Source: Calothrix sp. HK-06
GTDB lineage: Bacteria; Cyanobacteriota; Cyanobacteriia; Cyanobacteriales; Nostocaceae
Reading direction: 5' to 3'
Assembly: GCF_001904745.1 (NCBI RefSeq)
Contig: NZ_MRCD01000049.1
Coordinates: 1-62,718, forward strand
Length of the DNA: 62,718 nucleotides
Both the position numbers and the translations under genes were made by a program. Shown piece by piece: positions 11,369-20,811 of the stretch. The notes under the pieces were generated by a model that was given only the letters and a program-made list of their open reading frames with translations, was not told the origin of the DNA and searched no databases. Position 1 is the first letter of the stretch. The number at the start of each line of letters is the position of its first letter.

Positions 11369-13702
11369 TTAAAAGTTACACACTAAGCTTGACACCGCAG
11401 CAACTAGTTCTGTCGGTTCGATAGGTTTGGGAATATGCATTTGGTAGCCTGATGTAATTGCTTTGACTCTATCTTCGTCTCGTGTGAAAGCGGTAACTGC
11501 TGCGGCTGGAATTTTTACACCTGCTCGAATCTCCCACTCTCTAACTTTACGGATGAAATCATAGCCGTCGCCCTGTGGCATACTGATATCTGAAAGAATT
11601 ACACTGGGTTTCCATGTAGTTACTTCTGTAAGTGCCTCGGTAGTTGAACTATAAGCTCGCACTTCTGCCCCACATTGTGTAAGTACTGTTTTTAAGAGGT
11701 CGCGCGCGTCAAGCTCGTCGTCTACCACAAGCACCCGTGCGCCTGTGAGGCTGTGGTTTTTTTGCGGTGAAGATTTTCTATCTATTGATTTTGTTAGCAA
11801 AGGATTAGTTTTTTCCTGGTTAGTAGCAAGGGGAAGCCGAATAGTGAAAGCAGCCCCTTTACCTTCGCCATCACTTGATACTTGCACCGTTCCGCCGTGA
11901 AGCTCAACCAAGTGGCGAACAATTGCAAGACCCAACCCCAGTCCCCCAAATTCTCTTGTGGTTGAACCGTCAGCTTGACGGAAGCGGTCAAAGACGTGCG
12001 GCAAAAAATCCGCCTTGATACCTACACCTGTGTCACTTACTACAATCTCAACTTGCTCGGATACTTGCCTCAAATCAACTTTTATCTGCCCACCTTGAGG
12101 TGTAAATTTAATTGCGTTTGAGAGAAGGTTTGATATTACTTGCCCTATGCGATTTTCGTCTGCGATGATGGGTTTGGTGTCGGTGGCAAGTTGCAGTTCT
12201 AAATTGATGCCTTTTGTTTCGGCTGTATGGCGTACTGAATCAACAACACTAGTTAGGACGGCGTCTGGGTTCAACAACTGTGGTTTGAGCCGAAGTTTTC
12301 CAGTAATAATGCGCGATGTATCAAGCAGGTCATCTACTAATTGTGCCTGAGCTTTGGCGTTCCTCTCAATGGTTTTGAGTCCATGTTGTATTTTATCTTC
12401 TTTAAGTTGCTTACTTGACAGCAACTGCGACCAACCAAGAATTGCGTTTAATGGAGTTCTAAGTTCATGAGATACAGTAATTAAAAATTCATCTTTAAGA
12501 CGGCTTGCTTCCTCTGCCGCTTCGCGTGCTGCTTCTACTTGGGCTAAATTTTCATTTCGTTCACGCTCACGCTGCGATAAAAGCTCTGCTGAAAATTTAA
12601 GTGACTTATCTAATAAGGCTACTTCCTTGATAGACGATGGGCTAATGCTAATGTACTCACCTTTAGCAAGTGCTTCTGCGGCTAAAGCTGCCGAGGCTAT
12701 ACTGTGAGATATCCATTGTGAAAGAATAACGGCGCCTACACCACTTACTAAAAACAATACTATTCCTGACCCAACGACAAGATACATTGCTCGACGAGCC
12801 GGACTTTCAAGTACCTCGACAGGAACAGCGACGGCAGTCTTCCAACCCGAAAAACTGATTTGACTAAAGGCAACATACACTTGTACTTTATCTAAAGTGG
12901 TTTCGCGATAAACACCCTCAGTTGTTTGAGCGATACGTTGTAAAAATGACTTTGTACCGCGCTGTCCAACAAACCGCTCAGGAGCGCGAGTCCGGGCAAC
13001 AACGACCCCTCGTCCATCCACAACTGTACGTGTCCACTCCCCATCTGTAGGAGTCTGGGTCTTAATTACACTAGCGAGTGCTTCTGGAGTTATTACAGCA
13101 GTAAGCACGTACCGTAACTCACCGCCACGCATTACTGGAACGCGGACAGGGAAAGCCCAGCTCTCACCAAGGCGCCCTCGAGCAAGATAGCCTAGCGTCG
13201 TTTGGCGTGTTTCGACAACATGTTGTAAGCTTTCTGGTTCGTTCACTTTGGGTAAAGGTACACCAAAAGGACGAGACGTGTTTACAACTTGATGACCATT
13301 TGGGGTTAGGAGAATAACAGTCAACCAAGTTGGTTGCGTCATAGCTGCACGTCGAACCTCCGCATGAAAAGCTTTTAAATTTCCTTTATCAAGTTGCTCA
13401 GATGCAGCTAAAGACTGAAGCGTTCGAGCAGTGGTTGAGACTTCGCGTTCTACATCTTGGGAAAGGTCGCGTGCTGCTAGAAGCATACGGTGTTCAGATG
13501 CTGTGCGCGCCTCAGCAGATAGTTTATGTACTACAAAGATTGCAAAAAGGGCAACTGGGAGCAAAGACCCAACAACAAGCAGCACAAGGTGCCATTTCAG
13601 AGGCGCCACCCTGCTAAAAGTTGTTAAACCGTGATTTATATTTGTTTTACGCAACCTAGCTCCTAAATACGAGACTAAGTTAGTCTTGGTTAATTTTGTC
13701 AC
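11369..13702 (-). CDS. Membrane hybrid sensor histidine kinase with Cache-like sensor and receiver
   Basis: Inner-membrane sensor kinase. A first membrane helix (WHLVLLVVGSLLPVALFAIF) is followed by an extracytoplasmic dCache-like region of about 240 residues and a second helix (MYLVVGSGIVLFLVSGVGAV). Then come a short HAMP-like linker and coiled coil, HisKA (phospho-His in [10 protein letters not shown]), HATPase (SDTGVGI, GGLGLGLAIV) and a C-terminal receiver (ARVLVVDDE, LSDISMPQGDG, KPIEPTE). I chose the GTG at 13702 because AGG lies eight bases upstream. An in-frame GTG at 13723 would add seven residues but lacks a ribosome site. It lies 78 bp upstream of the giant kinase on the same strand, so the three kinases may form one signalling unit. 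The ligand is unknown. Confidence 0.92.
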   Translation of the reverse strand: MTKLTKTNLVSYLGARLRKTNINHGLTTFSRVAPLKWHLVLLVVGSLLPVALFAIFVVHKLSAEARTASEHRMLLAARDLSQDVEREVSTTARTLQSLAASEQLDKGNLKAFHAEVRRAAMTQPTWLTVILLTPNGHQVVNTSRPFGVPLPKVNEPESLQHVVETRQTTLGYLARGRLGESWAFPVRVPVMRGGELRYVLTAVITPEALASVIKTQTPTDGEWTRTVVDGRGVVVARTRAPERFVGQRGTKSFLQRIAQTTEGVYRETTLDKVQVYVAFSQISFSGWKTAVAVPVEVLESPARRAMYLVVGSGIVLFLVSGVGAVILSQWISHSIASAALAAEALAKGEYISISPSSIKEVALLDKSLKFSAELLSQRERERNENLAQVEAAREAAEEASRLKDEFLITVSHELRTPLNAILGWSQLLSSKQLKEDKIQHGLKTIERNAKAQAQLVDDLLDTSRIITGKLRLKPQLLNPDAVLTSVVDSVRHTAETKGINLELQLATDTKPIIADENRIGQVISNLLSNAIKFTPQGGQIKVDLRQVSEQVEIVVSDTGVGIKADFLPHVFDRFRQADGSTTREFGGLGLGLAIVRHLVELHGGTVQVSSDGEGKGAAFTIRLPLATNQEKTNPLLTKSIDRKSSPQKNHSLTGARVLVVDDELDARDLLKTVLTQCGAEVRAYSSTTEALTEVTTWKPSVILSDISMPQGDGYDFIRKVREWEIRAGVKIPAAAVTAFTRDEDRVKAITSGYQMHIPKPIEPTELVAAVSSLVCNF

Positions 13703-13916
13703 ACTTTTTTCCTGGAAACACACGCTCGTAACTGGTGATTATAAACCACCAATTGAGCCTCAGTAGTGATAGTTAGAAAACATTCTAGCCTCACTAATGG
13801 CTGTTTTGAAAACACTGATGTTACAGTGATATATTCTATACAGTATTATATTTTCTAATATCAGGGTTCTAGCTTGAGATTATTTGCTTTTTCAAAAAAT
13901 GTATAGTCACAAACAA

Positions 13917-13938
13917 GGGCGGGCTAACAGCCCACCCC
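13917..13938. repeat. Dispersed palindrome downstream of the NRPS gene
   Basis: The inverted repeat GGGCGGGCTAACAGCCCACC lies 37-58 bases past the NRPS stop. It could slow transcription of the NRPS gene, but no clear U-tract follows in that direction. I therefore list it as an interspersed cyanobacterial palindrome rather than a terminator. Confidence 0.6.
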
Positions 13939-13974
13939 ACAAGAACATTTTGAAGATTTTTTATTGAGATGACT

Positions 13975-16900
13975 TTAGGTGGTTGAACATTTTGCAAGGT
14001 TTGCTTTCAATTTTTCTGCAAGTAACTCTAAATGGGGTTGTTCAAACATATTCACGTGAGAACCGGAAATATATTGCACATCTAGTTCGCCAGTTACTAC
14101 ATCCCCCCATCCGAATTGAGGGTCGTATTCAATAGCTATGGCTTCGTCTCTATTTTCGTCTTTTGTTCGTAACAGAGTTACTGAACCTGAGTAAGTTTGA
14201 TAGATATATTGACTACTAGCTAGTGCGTTAGCGTCTATAACTTTTAAGTGTTTGTCATCTGATATTCCATGCACGACTTGCAAGTGATGTTTATACCTCT
14301 CTTTAAGATGATATGTTCCCCATTCTCTCCAACCTACTAGTTTTTGCTTTATGTAGGGGAGTCCTCCTTGTACAATATATTTGATGTGCAAATACACTCG
14401 TTTCAAAATAGGCGAGCGCTTGCTATATCCAGGACGACAACTATCCAATACACAGAGAAAGGCTACTTTTTGCCCAAGTTTTAGGAGTTGTTGCGCCATT
14501 TCAAAGGCAACTGCTCCTCCAAAAGAATAGCCCATTAAATAGTAAGGGCCATTTGGTTGAACAGTCTGAATTTCCTGTATGTAATGCGATGCCATGTCTT
14601 CAATACGGGTATAGGGAGTTTGCTTCCCATCTAAACCTTGCGGTTGTAACCCATACACTGGTTGTTCTGCCCCTAAATGCGGCGCCAAATCGTAGTAACA
14701 AAATATTTCTCCACCAAGGGGATGAATGCAGAATAAAGGTGGTTTAGAGCCACTTGTCTTAATTTTTACCAAGGAAGACCAAGAAATTTCTGTTTGCTCT
14801 TGTTGAGAAACTATTTTTGCTAAAGATTCAACGGTACCTGATTTAAACAGTGTAGCTAGAGGAATTGATACGCCGAATTTCTTCTCGATTTGCGTAAATA
14901 AGCTTACAGCTAGCAAAGAATGCCCACCTAAATCGAAGAAGTTATCTTTGATGCCAATGTTTTGGATGCCTAATACTTCTTCCCAAATTTGCCTCATCTG
15001 GGATTCTAACTGATTACGGGGGGCAACGAAGGTTTCTTCTATTTGTTTAATTTGGTCTGGTATTGGCAGAGCTTGGTGATTTATTTTGCCGTTGGCAGTT
15101 AGAGGTAAAGTGTCCAGCATTACAAATACTGAAGGAATCATGTATTTGGGCAATTTCTCCCGAAGCGTGCGTCGCAGTTCATCAACTGTACATTGTTTTT
15201 CTTGCGAAACAATATAAGCAACTAGGCGCCTATTACCAGGTTGGTCTTCGCGTGCGACTACTACAACAGAGCGTACAGCAGGATGTTGTTCTAATTGCGT
15301 CTCAATTTCTCTAAGCTCAATTCGTACTCCATTAATTTTAACTTGACGGTCTAAGCGACCCAAAATTTCTAGAAAACCATCAGGACAGTAGCGACCTCTA
15401 TCACCTGTATAGTAAATTAAATCTTGTTCGTCGTTGCGGAAGGGATTTTTAATAAACTTATTTTGGTTTTCTTGAGAAGCGTTTATATATCCTAAGCTAC
15501 GAAATGGTGTGCGTATAACAATTTGTCCTGGTTCTCCCATTCCGCAAAGTTGGTTATTTTCTGACAAAACTAGTGCTTGAGTTTGAGGAAGTGGTGAGCC
15601 AACAGGTTGCACGCTCTTGAGTTCGTCACCAATAACTCGGTGATAGCATTTTGCTAAAGTTGTCTCTGTTGGTCCATAAAGATTAATAATTTCTCCTCCT
15701 AGCAAATCTCGCCAGTGGCGTACTAATGTATCCTTGAGAGGTTCTCCTGCAAAAAAGATATATCTTAAACTTTGTAGAGAAACCCCTGATGGAACATTAA
15801 CTAACCACGACTGAGCAAGAGAAGGAACTGTATGTAGGAGAGATATTTGCTCGCGTTCCAACCAACTGAGAATTTTTGCAGGCTCCAGTTCATCTCCAGA
15901 TGCTGGCAAGCAAAGCGTTGCTCCACTAGTCAAAGGTAAAAATACATCTCTAAGAACAACATCAAAGGAAAGTCCCGTTAATTGGGCACTACGGTCTTGC
16001 GGGTTAACCCCAAAAGTTTGTCGCTGCCAGGTGAGAAAATGCGCTAACCCACTATGGCGCCCTAATACACCTTTGGGAACGCCAGTGGTGCCAGAAGTAA
16101 AGAAAACATAAGCAGCATCGTCAGCAGATATTTGTGGCAAAGTAATTTGACAAGTATCTCTCTTGATATTAGTTGCTGCGGTATCAGGATTTACACAAAT
16201 TACTTGATAGTGAGTCGTGTTGAGTGAGTCGTGCTGAGTACCAATGTATAATAAATACTTGGCTTTGGCTTCAGTCAGCATAACCTGTTGTCGTGATGTC
16301 GGCAGGTTGGGGTCTACAGTTAGTAAGGTGCCTCCACTCATAAGCACACCCATCATGCTGGCAATTAGTCCAAAACTTCGCGAACCTAATACAGCTACTA
16401 CTTCACCTTGCTTCACCCCATAACTTAGCAAAAGTTTTGCGAGAGAATCAGCGCTCTTCGATAACTCGCTATAGCTCCAAGTGCGCTCCGACATGCGGAT
16501 GGCTACATGTTCGGGTATAGATTTTGACCAATTAGTAAACATTGCGGGCACAAGTTCATACTGTGGCGCCGACAAAATTACACTTGGGTCTGGAAGCAAA
16601 AGTCTAGATTCAGGGGTGACGAGGGAATATGAATTAATTGGATTATTGGGAGTTGCAACAATTTGTTCGAGCAAATACTGGTATTGATTGAGAAGGGTAT
16701 TTATACGTGCCGTAGTAAACAAAGACCTCTGATACACTAGTTTTAAACTTAACTCGTCTGAGTTTTCCTGCACATACAAAGTCATGGAAAATTTTGATTC
16801 GGGTTCGCTTACTTCTAATGACTCAACACTTAATCCCGGAATTTCCCAAGAGAAACTAGGAGTATTGATAAAGTTAAACAAAACATCAAATATTGGACTG

Positions 16901-19782
16901 CGGCTTAAGTTACGTTCTGGTTGTAATTCTTCTACTAATTTCTCGAAAGGCATATCTTGGTGAGTATAAGCGGACATCGCCACTTTTTTAACTCGCCCTA
17001 GCAATTCTAAGAAACTTGGGTTGCCTGTAAGGTTAGTACGTAGAGCAAGTGTGTTAATAAAACAACCAATCATTTCTTCAGTCACTGTTTGATTGCGACC
17101 TGCAATTGGAGTGCCAATAATAATATCTTCCTGAACTGTATAGCGATAAAGTAATGTTTTGAAAGCTGCTAGTAGAGTCATGAATAAAGTACTACCCACG
17201 CTAGCGCTTAGTCTCTTAAGTGCTTCAGTCAGCTTTTTTGATATTACTGTATGTTGGTATTCTCCTTGGTAATTTTGGACTGATGGTCGTGGTTTGTCAG
17301 TCGGTAATTCGAGTAAAGGTAAAGTACCTGCTAGCTGATTTTTCCAGTAATTTAACTGGGTGTTTAAGACTTCACCCGATAGCCATTGCCGTTGCCAAGC
17401 AGCAAAGTCAGCATATTGGATGGATAATTGTGCCCCGGCAAAAGGCTTATTATTTAAAATTGCTTTATAGACGTTTGCTAACTGCTGCCATAAAATCGCT
17501 GTTGACCAGCCATCTGAGGCTATATGGTGCATAACCAACAATAAAATATGCTCTTGCTCATCTATTTGTATTAACGTGGCGCGTAGCATCAAGTCTGATG
17601 TTAAGTTGAACGGGCGCCTGCTTTCTTGGTTCAATATACGTTGTGCTTGCTCGTCTTTGCTTTGTTCTTGCGTTAAATTAATCACTTTCATCTCAATTGG
17701 ACGCGGCGCCCTAATTACTTGTATTAGGTTGCCATCATCTGATGTGATGAAATTGGTTCTTATTGTCTCGTGATGAGCAGCAATAGCATCTAGAGATTGT
17801 TGCAATATATTAAGAGATAATTTGCCCTGCAAGCGTTTTGCACTTGTAACCAAGTAAGCTCCACTGTTTGGTTCTAATTGATTTACAAACCACATTCTTT
17901 GCTGGGCAAAGGATAAAGGCGCCGACTGTCGATTGACTAATTGAGGAATCTGATTATCTAGATTTTTTGTACTATACAAATTAGTTTGAACGATAGCTTC
18001 TGCAAAACTGGAAATTGTCGGCTTTTCAAACAGTAGATTTAAAGAAACTTCTACATCAAAGCTTTGGCGACACCGAGAGATGATTTGCATTGCTAACAGC
18101 GAATCTCCTCCCATTTCAAAGAAATTGTCATTAATACCGATTTGTTCTAGCCTCAAAACTTGTCGCCAAATCTTCACGAGTAGTGCTTCGGTGTCTGTGC
18201 GGGGTGCAACAAAATCATTTGATACAAAACTTGACGTATCGGGTGCAGGCAACGCACGAAGGTCTACTTTGCCGTTGGGGTTTAATGGTAGAGCATCTAA
18301 GAAAACAAAAGCGGCAGGCGCCATATACTCAGGTAATTTATCGAGCAAATAACGACGCAACTCACTTGGGTTAGTAATGTTAAGAGGATTAGCAACAACA
18401 TAAGCCACCAGCCGTTTATTACCACTATTATCTTCTCTCGCCATAACTAAAGACTGTTGTAACGCCGGATGTTGCTGTAATATGGCTTCAATTTCTCCTA
18501 GTTCAATGCGGAAACCGCGAATTTTGACTTGATGGTCAATACGTCCAAGGAATTCAAGATTACCATCGCTACCATAACGTACTAAATCACCAGTTTTATA
18601 TAAACGTGCTTCTGGTTGCTGGCTGTAAGGATTAGAAATAAACTTCTCTTTGGTTAAATCAGGACGGTTAAGGTAACCTCTCGCCAAGCCAATACCACCA
18701 ATGTGGAGTTCTCCTGCTTCACCCGCAGGTACGAGTTGCAGATTTTCATCCAATATATAAATTTCTGTATTGGCAATGGGCTTACCAATCGGAGCAACTG
18801 AGTAATTATTTCCGCGTTGACATATCCAATAAGTCGAAGCGATGGAAGTTTCTGTTGGCCCGTAGTAATTTACCAACGCACTTTCTAAACTCCAGTCTAA
18901 ATTCTTCATGCAAGCAAAGAATAGCTCTATCAGTTGCCCAGAAAGAGCTTCTCCACCTACCGTCACCTGCCTCAAACTTCTACATTCAGAGATTCCTTCT
19001 TCTTCTAGCAACATTCGGAGTATAGAAGGTACTAGATTTAGAACGGTTATCTGCTGTTCTTTTACAGTCTTGACCAAATAGGCAGTATCTTGATGCCCAC
19101 CTGGACGAGCCATTACTAGCTGCGCTCCAAAGCATAAAGTCCAAAATATCTGAACAACTGAGGGGTCAAAACTAAAAGAAAATGTTTGTAAAAGTTTATC
19201 TGTATTCGTTAATTTAAAAGTTGTCTGTGACCATTCAAGTAGATTGCGGACACCACAATGATGAACCATTACACCTTTTGGTTTCCCAGTGGAACCAGAT
19301 GTATAAATTACGTAGATGAGATTATTACTTTTTGTTTCACAAACTGGATTAGAGCAAATGTTTTGAGCTATTAATTCCCAATCTGAATCTAAACAAACTA
19401 CTTGCGCTCCACTTGGTAAATTCTTGACTAATTTCTTTTGGGTTAGCACGAAAGGCGCCTGAGTATCTTTCAAGATAAAGTCTAACCGCTCTATTGGATA
19501 TGTTGGGTCTAGAGGTACGTATGCTGCTCCAGCTTTCAAGATTCCTAGTATTCCAACTATCATTTCTAGAGAACGCTCTAAACATATACCTACCAATATT
19601 TCAGTACCAACGCCTAAGCTACGGAGATAGTATGCTAATTGATTTGCTTTGTCGTTAAGTTGAGAGTACGTAAGATATTTATCTTCAAAGACTACAGCAA
19701 TACTATCAGGCGCCTTAGAGACTTGTTCCTCAAACATCTGATGTACACAAATACTTTCGTATAAATTATTGCTTTTTTGCAT
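13975..19782 (-). CDS. Two-module non-ribosomal peptide synthetase (A-T-C-A-T-TE)
   Basis: A 1935-residue NRPS. Order: adenylation A1 (about 15-515, YTSGSTGKPKG at 160-170, NYYGPTE); carrier T1 (GGDSL, Ser about 561); condensation domain (about 620-1060, MHHIASDG near 752); adenylation A2 (about 1085-1575, FTSGTTGVPKG near 1228, NLYGPTE); carrier T2 (GGHSL, Ser about 1622); type I thioesterase (GYSFGG, Ser about 1753). It starts directly with an A domain and ends with a TE, so it could build a dipeptide alone. Both A domains keep the A4 Asp and the A10 Lys (NGK). My hand reading of the ten pocket positions is DPVSVVYIAK for A1 and DVRSFALLAK for A2; neither matches a code I know. The ATG at 19782 is preferred over an upstream in-frame TTG at 19821. 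No tailoring or carrier-activating gene is adjacent. Confidence 0.95.
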   Translation of the reverse strand: MQKSNNLYESICVHQMFEEQVSKAPDSIAVVFEDKYLTYSQLNDKANQLAYYLRSLGVGTEILVGICLERSLEMIVGILGILKAGAAYVPLDPTYPIERLDFILKDTQAPFVLTQKKLVKNLPSGAQVVCLDSDWELIAQNICSNPVCETKSNNLIYVIYTSGSTGKPKGVMVHHCGVRNLLEWSQTTFKLTNTDKLLQTFSFSFDPSVVQIFWTLCFGAQLVMARPGGHQDTAYLVKTVKEQQITVLNLVPSILRMLLEEEGISECRSLRQVTVGGEALSGQLIELFFACMKNLDWSLESALVNYYGPTETSIASTYWICQRGNNYSVAPIGKPIANTEIYILDENLQLVPAGEAGELHIGGIGLARGYLNRPDLTKEKFISNPYSQQPEARLYKTGDLVRYGSDGNLEFLGRIDHQVKIRGFRIELGEIEAILQQHPALQQSLVMAREDNSGNKRLVAYVVANPLNITNPSELRRYLLDKLPEYMAPAAFVFLDALPLNPNGKVDLRALPAPDTSSFVSNDFVAPRTDTEALLVKIWRQVLRLEQIGINDNFFEMGGDSLLAMQIISRCRQSFDVEVSLNLLFEKPTISSFAEAIVQTNLYSTKNLDNQIPQLVNRQSAPLSFAQQRMWFVNQLEPNSGAYLVTSAKRLQGKLSLNILQQSLDAIAAHHETIRTNFITSDDGNLIQVIRAPRPIEMKVINLTQEQSKDEQAQRILNQESRRPFNLTSDLMLRATLIQIDEQEHILLLVMHHIASDGWSTAILWQQLANVYKAILNNKPFAGAQLSIQYADFAAWQRQWLSGEVLNTQLNYWKNQLAGTLPLLELPTDKPRPSVQNYQGEYQHTVISKKLTEALKRLSASVGSTLFMTLLAAFKTLLYRYTVQEDIIIGTPIAGRNQTVTEEMIGCFINTLALRTNLTGNPSFLELLGRVKKVAMSAYTHQDMPFEKLVEELQPERNLSRSPIFDVLFNFINTPSFSWEIPGLSVESLEVSEPESKFSMTLYVQENSDELSLKLVYQRSLFTTARINTLLNQYQYLLEQIVATPNNPINSYSLVTPESRLLLPDPSVILSAPQYELVPAMFTNWSKSIPEHVAIRMSERTWSYSELSKSADSLAKLLLSYGVKQGEVVAVLGSRSFGLIASMMGVLMSGGTLLTVDPNLPTSRQQVMLTEAKAKYLLYIGTQHDSLNTTHYQVICVNPDTAATNIKRDTCQITLPQISADDAAYVFFTSGTTGVPKGVLGRHSGLAHFLTWQRQTFGVNPQDRSAQLTGLSFDVVLRDVFLPLTSGATLCLPASGDELEPAKILSWLEREQISLLHTVPSLAQSWLVNVPSGVSLQSLRYIFFAGEPLKDTLVRHWRDLLGGEIINLYGPTETTLAKCYHRVIGDELKSVQPVGSPLPQTQALVLSENNQLCGMGEPGQIVIRTPFRSLGYINASQENQNKFIKNPFRNDEQDLIYYTGDRGRYCPDGFLEILGRLDRQVKINGVRIELREIETQLEQHPAVRSVVVVAREDQPGNRRLVAYIVSQEKQCTVDELRRTLREKLPKYMIPSVFVMLDTLPLTANGKINHQALPIPDQIKQIEETFVAPRNQLESQMRQIWEEVLGIQNIGIKDNFFDLGGHSLLAVSLFTQIEKKFGVSIPLATLFKSGTVESLAKIVSQQEQTEISWSSLVKIKTSGSKPPLFCIHPLGGEIFCYYDLAPHLGAEQPVYGLQPQGLDGKQTPYTRIEDMASHYIQEIQTVQPNGPYYLMGYSFGGAVAFEMAQQLLKLGQKVAFLCVLDSCRPGYSKRSPILKRVYLHIKYIVQGGLPYIKQKLVGWREWGTYHLKERYKHHLQVVHGISDDKHLKVIDANALASSQYIYQTYSGSVTLLRTKDENRDEAIAIEYDPQFGWGDVVTGELDVQYISGSHVNMFEQPHLELLAEKLKANLAKCSTT

Positions 19783-20426
19783 GATTGGCTTAGTATATTT
19801 ACACAACAAAATTGAAAACAATTGAAGTTACTTTCTTGCTAAACCTGATCAGCTACTGGTCTGTGTCATTAATTTTGGAAGCTTGTAGCATATCTGTCTC
19901 AGATGTGCAGTCATATATATTTTTTACTACAAAGACACAAAGGACACAAACCACTAGATTCAAAAATCGGCGTTGCAGTTTGTAAAATCAGGCATAGATA
20001 AACTACCTTTGAATGTCGATTTAGCATTCAAGGCAAAACTCGAAATTATTTTTAATTCAGAACAGCTATATTCCATAGAGTAGAATAAGTTTTTTTTTTT
20101 ATTTTTCGATTAACTTATCTAATCTACATTCATAATATTTAGCAAATAATTGCTGAGATAGTATAAAGTTAAGTTAAAGTATTTACTTTTTATATAAAGT
20201 TTTAATTAATGCTCAGGATTTATCTTGAAAATATACGAAAAAATGCTTATTTGCTATTTCATTTTCTCTCTATAAAAATAATTAACATGAAAAAATAATT
20301 GCTGGATAATCATATAGTTTTAAAGCATTAGATTAGGGTTACTGCATAGTTTCAAAAACTGTGTCCTATAGATAAATATAATCTCCACTGGTAAAGCAAC
20401 ATGCTGGAAACAGAAACCTTAAATCT
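19783..20426. other. AT-rich intergenic region upstream of the NRPS gene
   Basis: About 640 bases without a convincing gene. It contains a run of ten T at about 20092-20101 and a patch of the AAAGACACAAAGGACACAAA type that recurs in cyanobacterial intergenic DNA. The NRPS promoter should lie at its left end, but I cannot name a specific site. Confidence 0.5.
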
Positions 20427-20581
20427 TTATTTAATTGGAATTTCAATTATAAATTCCGTTCCCTGACCTAATACCGAATTACAACTTAGGCGCCTAAATT
20501 AAATTTTTTGACTTTATGGTCAGTTTCTGTTGCGGTCATAAATATAATAGGAATATCTTGAGTGAGAGGCGCCAAGTTTAT
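20427..20581 (-). pseudogene. Remnant of a hybrid histidine kinase / response regulator gene
   Basis: Reading the minus strand from 20581, one frame gives the receiver-domain stretch LAPLTQDIPIIFMTATETD, then HKVKKFNLGA and a stop at 20486-20488. This is the beta-4/alpha-4 region of a CheY-like domain. Immediately downstream another stretch reads SVLGQGTEFIIEIPIK and a stop at 20427-20429, the typical last strand of an HATPase domain. The two pieces belong at different places in a hybrid kinase, so a large internal deletion has joined them. The receiver part is cut off on its upstream side near a MITE-like hairpin (20604-20724). It is non-functional as it stands. Confidence 0.75.
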
Positions 20582-20603
20582 TTACTCTCGAAACTTCGCA
20601 TAC

Positions 20604-20724
20604 CTCACATCTTGCAGCATTCTCAATAAGCTTAAAGAAACCGGGCTTCTGTACGAAAAATCAACGTTTTATAGCAAAGTTTTTGTCAAGAAGCCCGGTT
20701 TCTAGGCCTGGTGCAAGATGTGAG
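20604..20724. mobile_element. MITE-like inverted-repeat element (121 bp)
   Basis: The outer 13-base arms CTCACATCTTGCA (20604-20616) and TGCAAGATGTGAG (20712-20724) are perfect inverse complements. Nested inside is a second perfect pair, AGAAACCGGGCTTCT (20636-20650) and AGAAGCCCGGTTTCT (20689-20703), a variant of the palindrome in the 1-362 array. There is no coding capacity. Size, nested arms and position beside a broken gene suggest a non-autonomous miniature element. I could not define a target-site duplication. Confidence 0.75.
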
Positions 20725-20811
20725 ATACCCAAGCTCTCTTTTTTGATATATTGTAATCAAAACAAATATTTTGCGTAGAAACTTGATTTTTTGCGTAAGT
20801 CGTGAGGGTAA

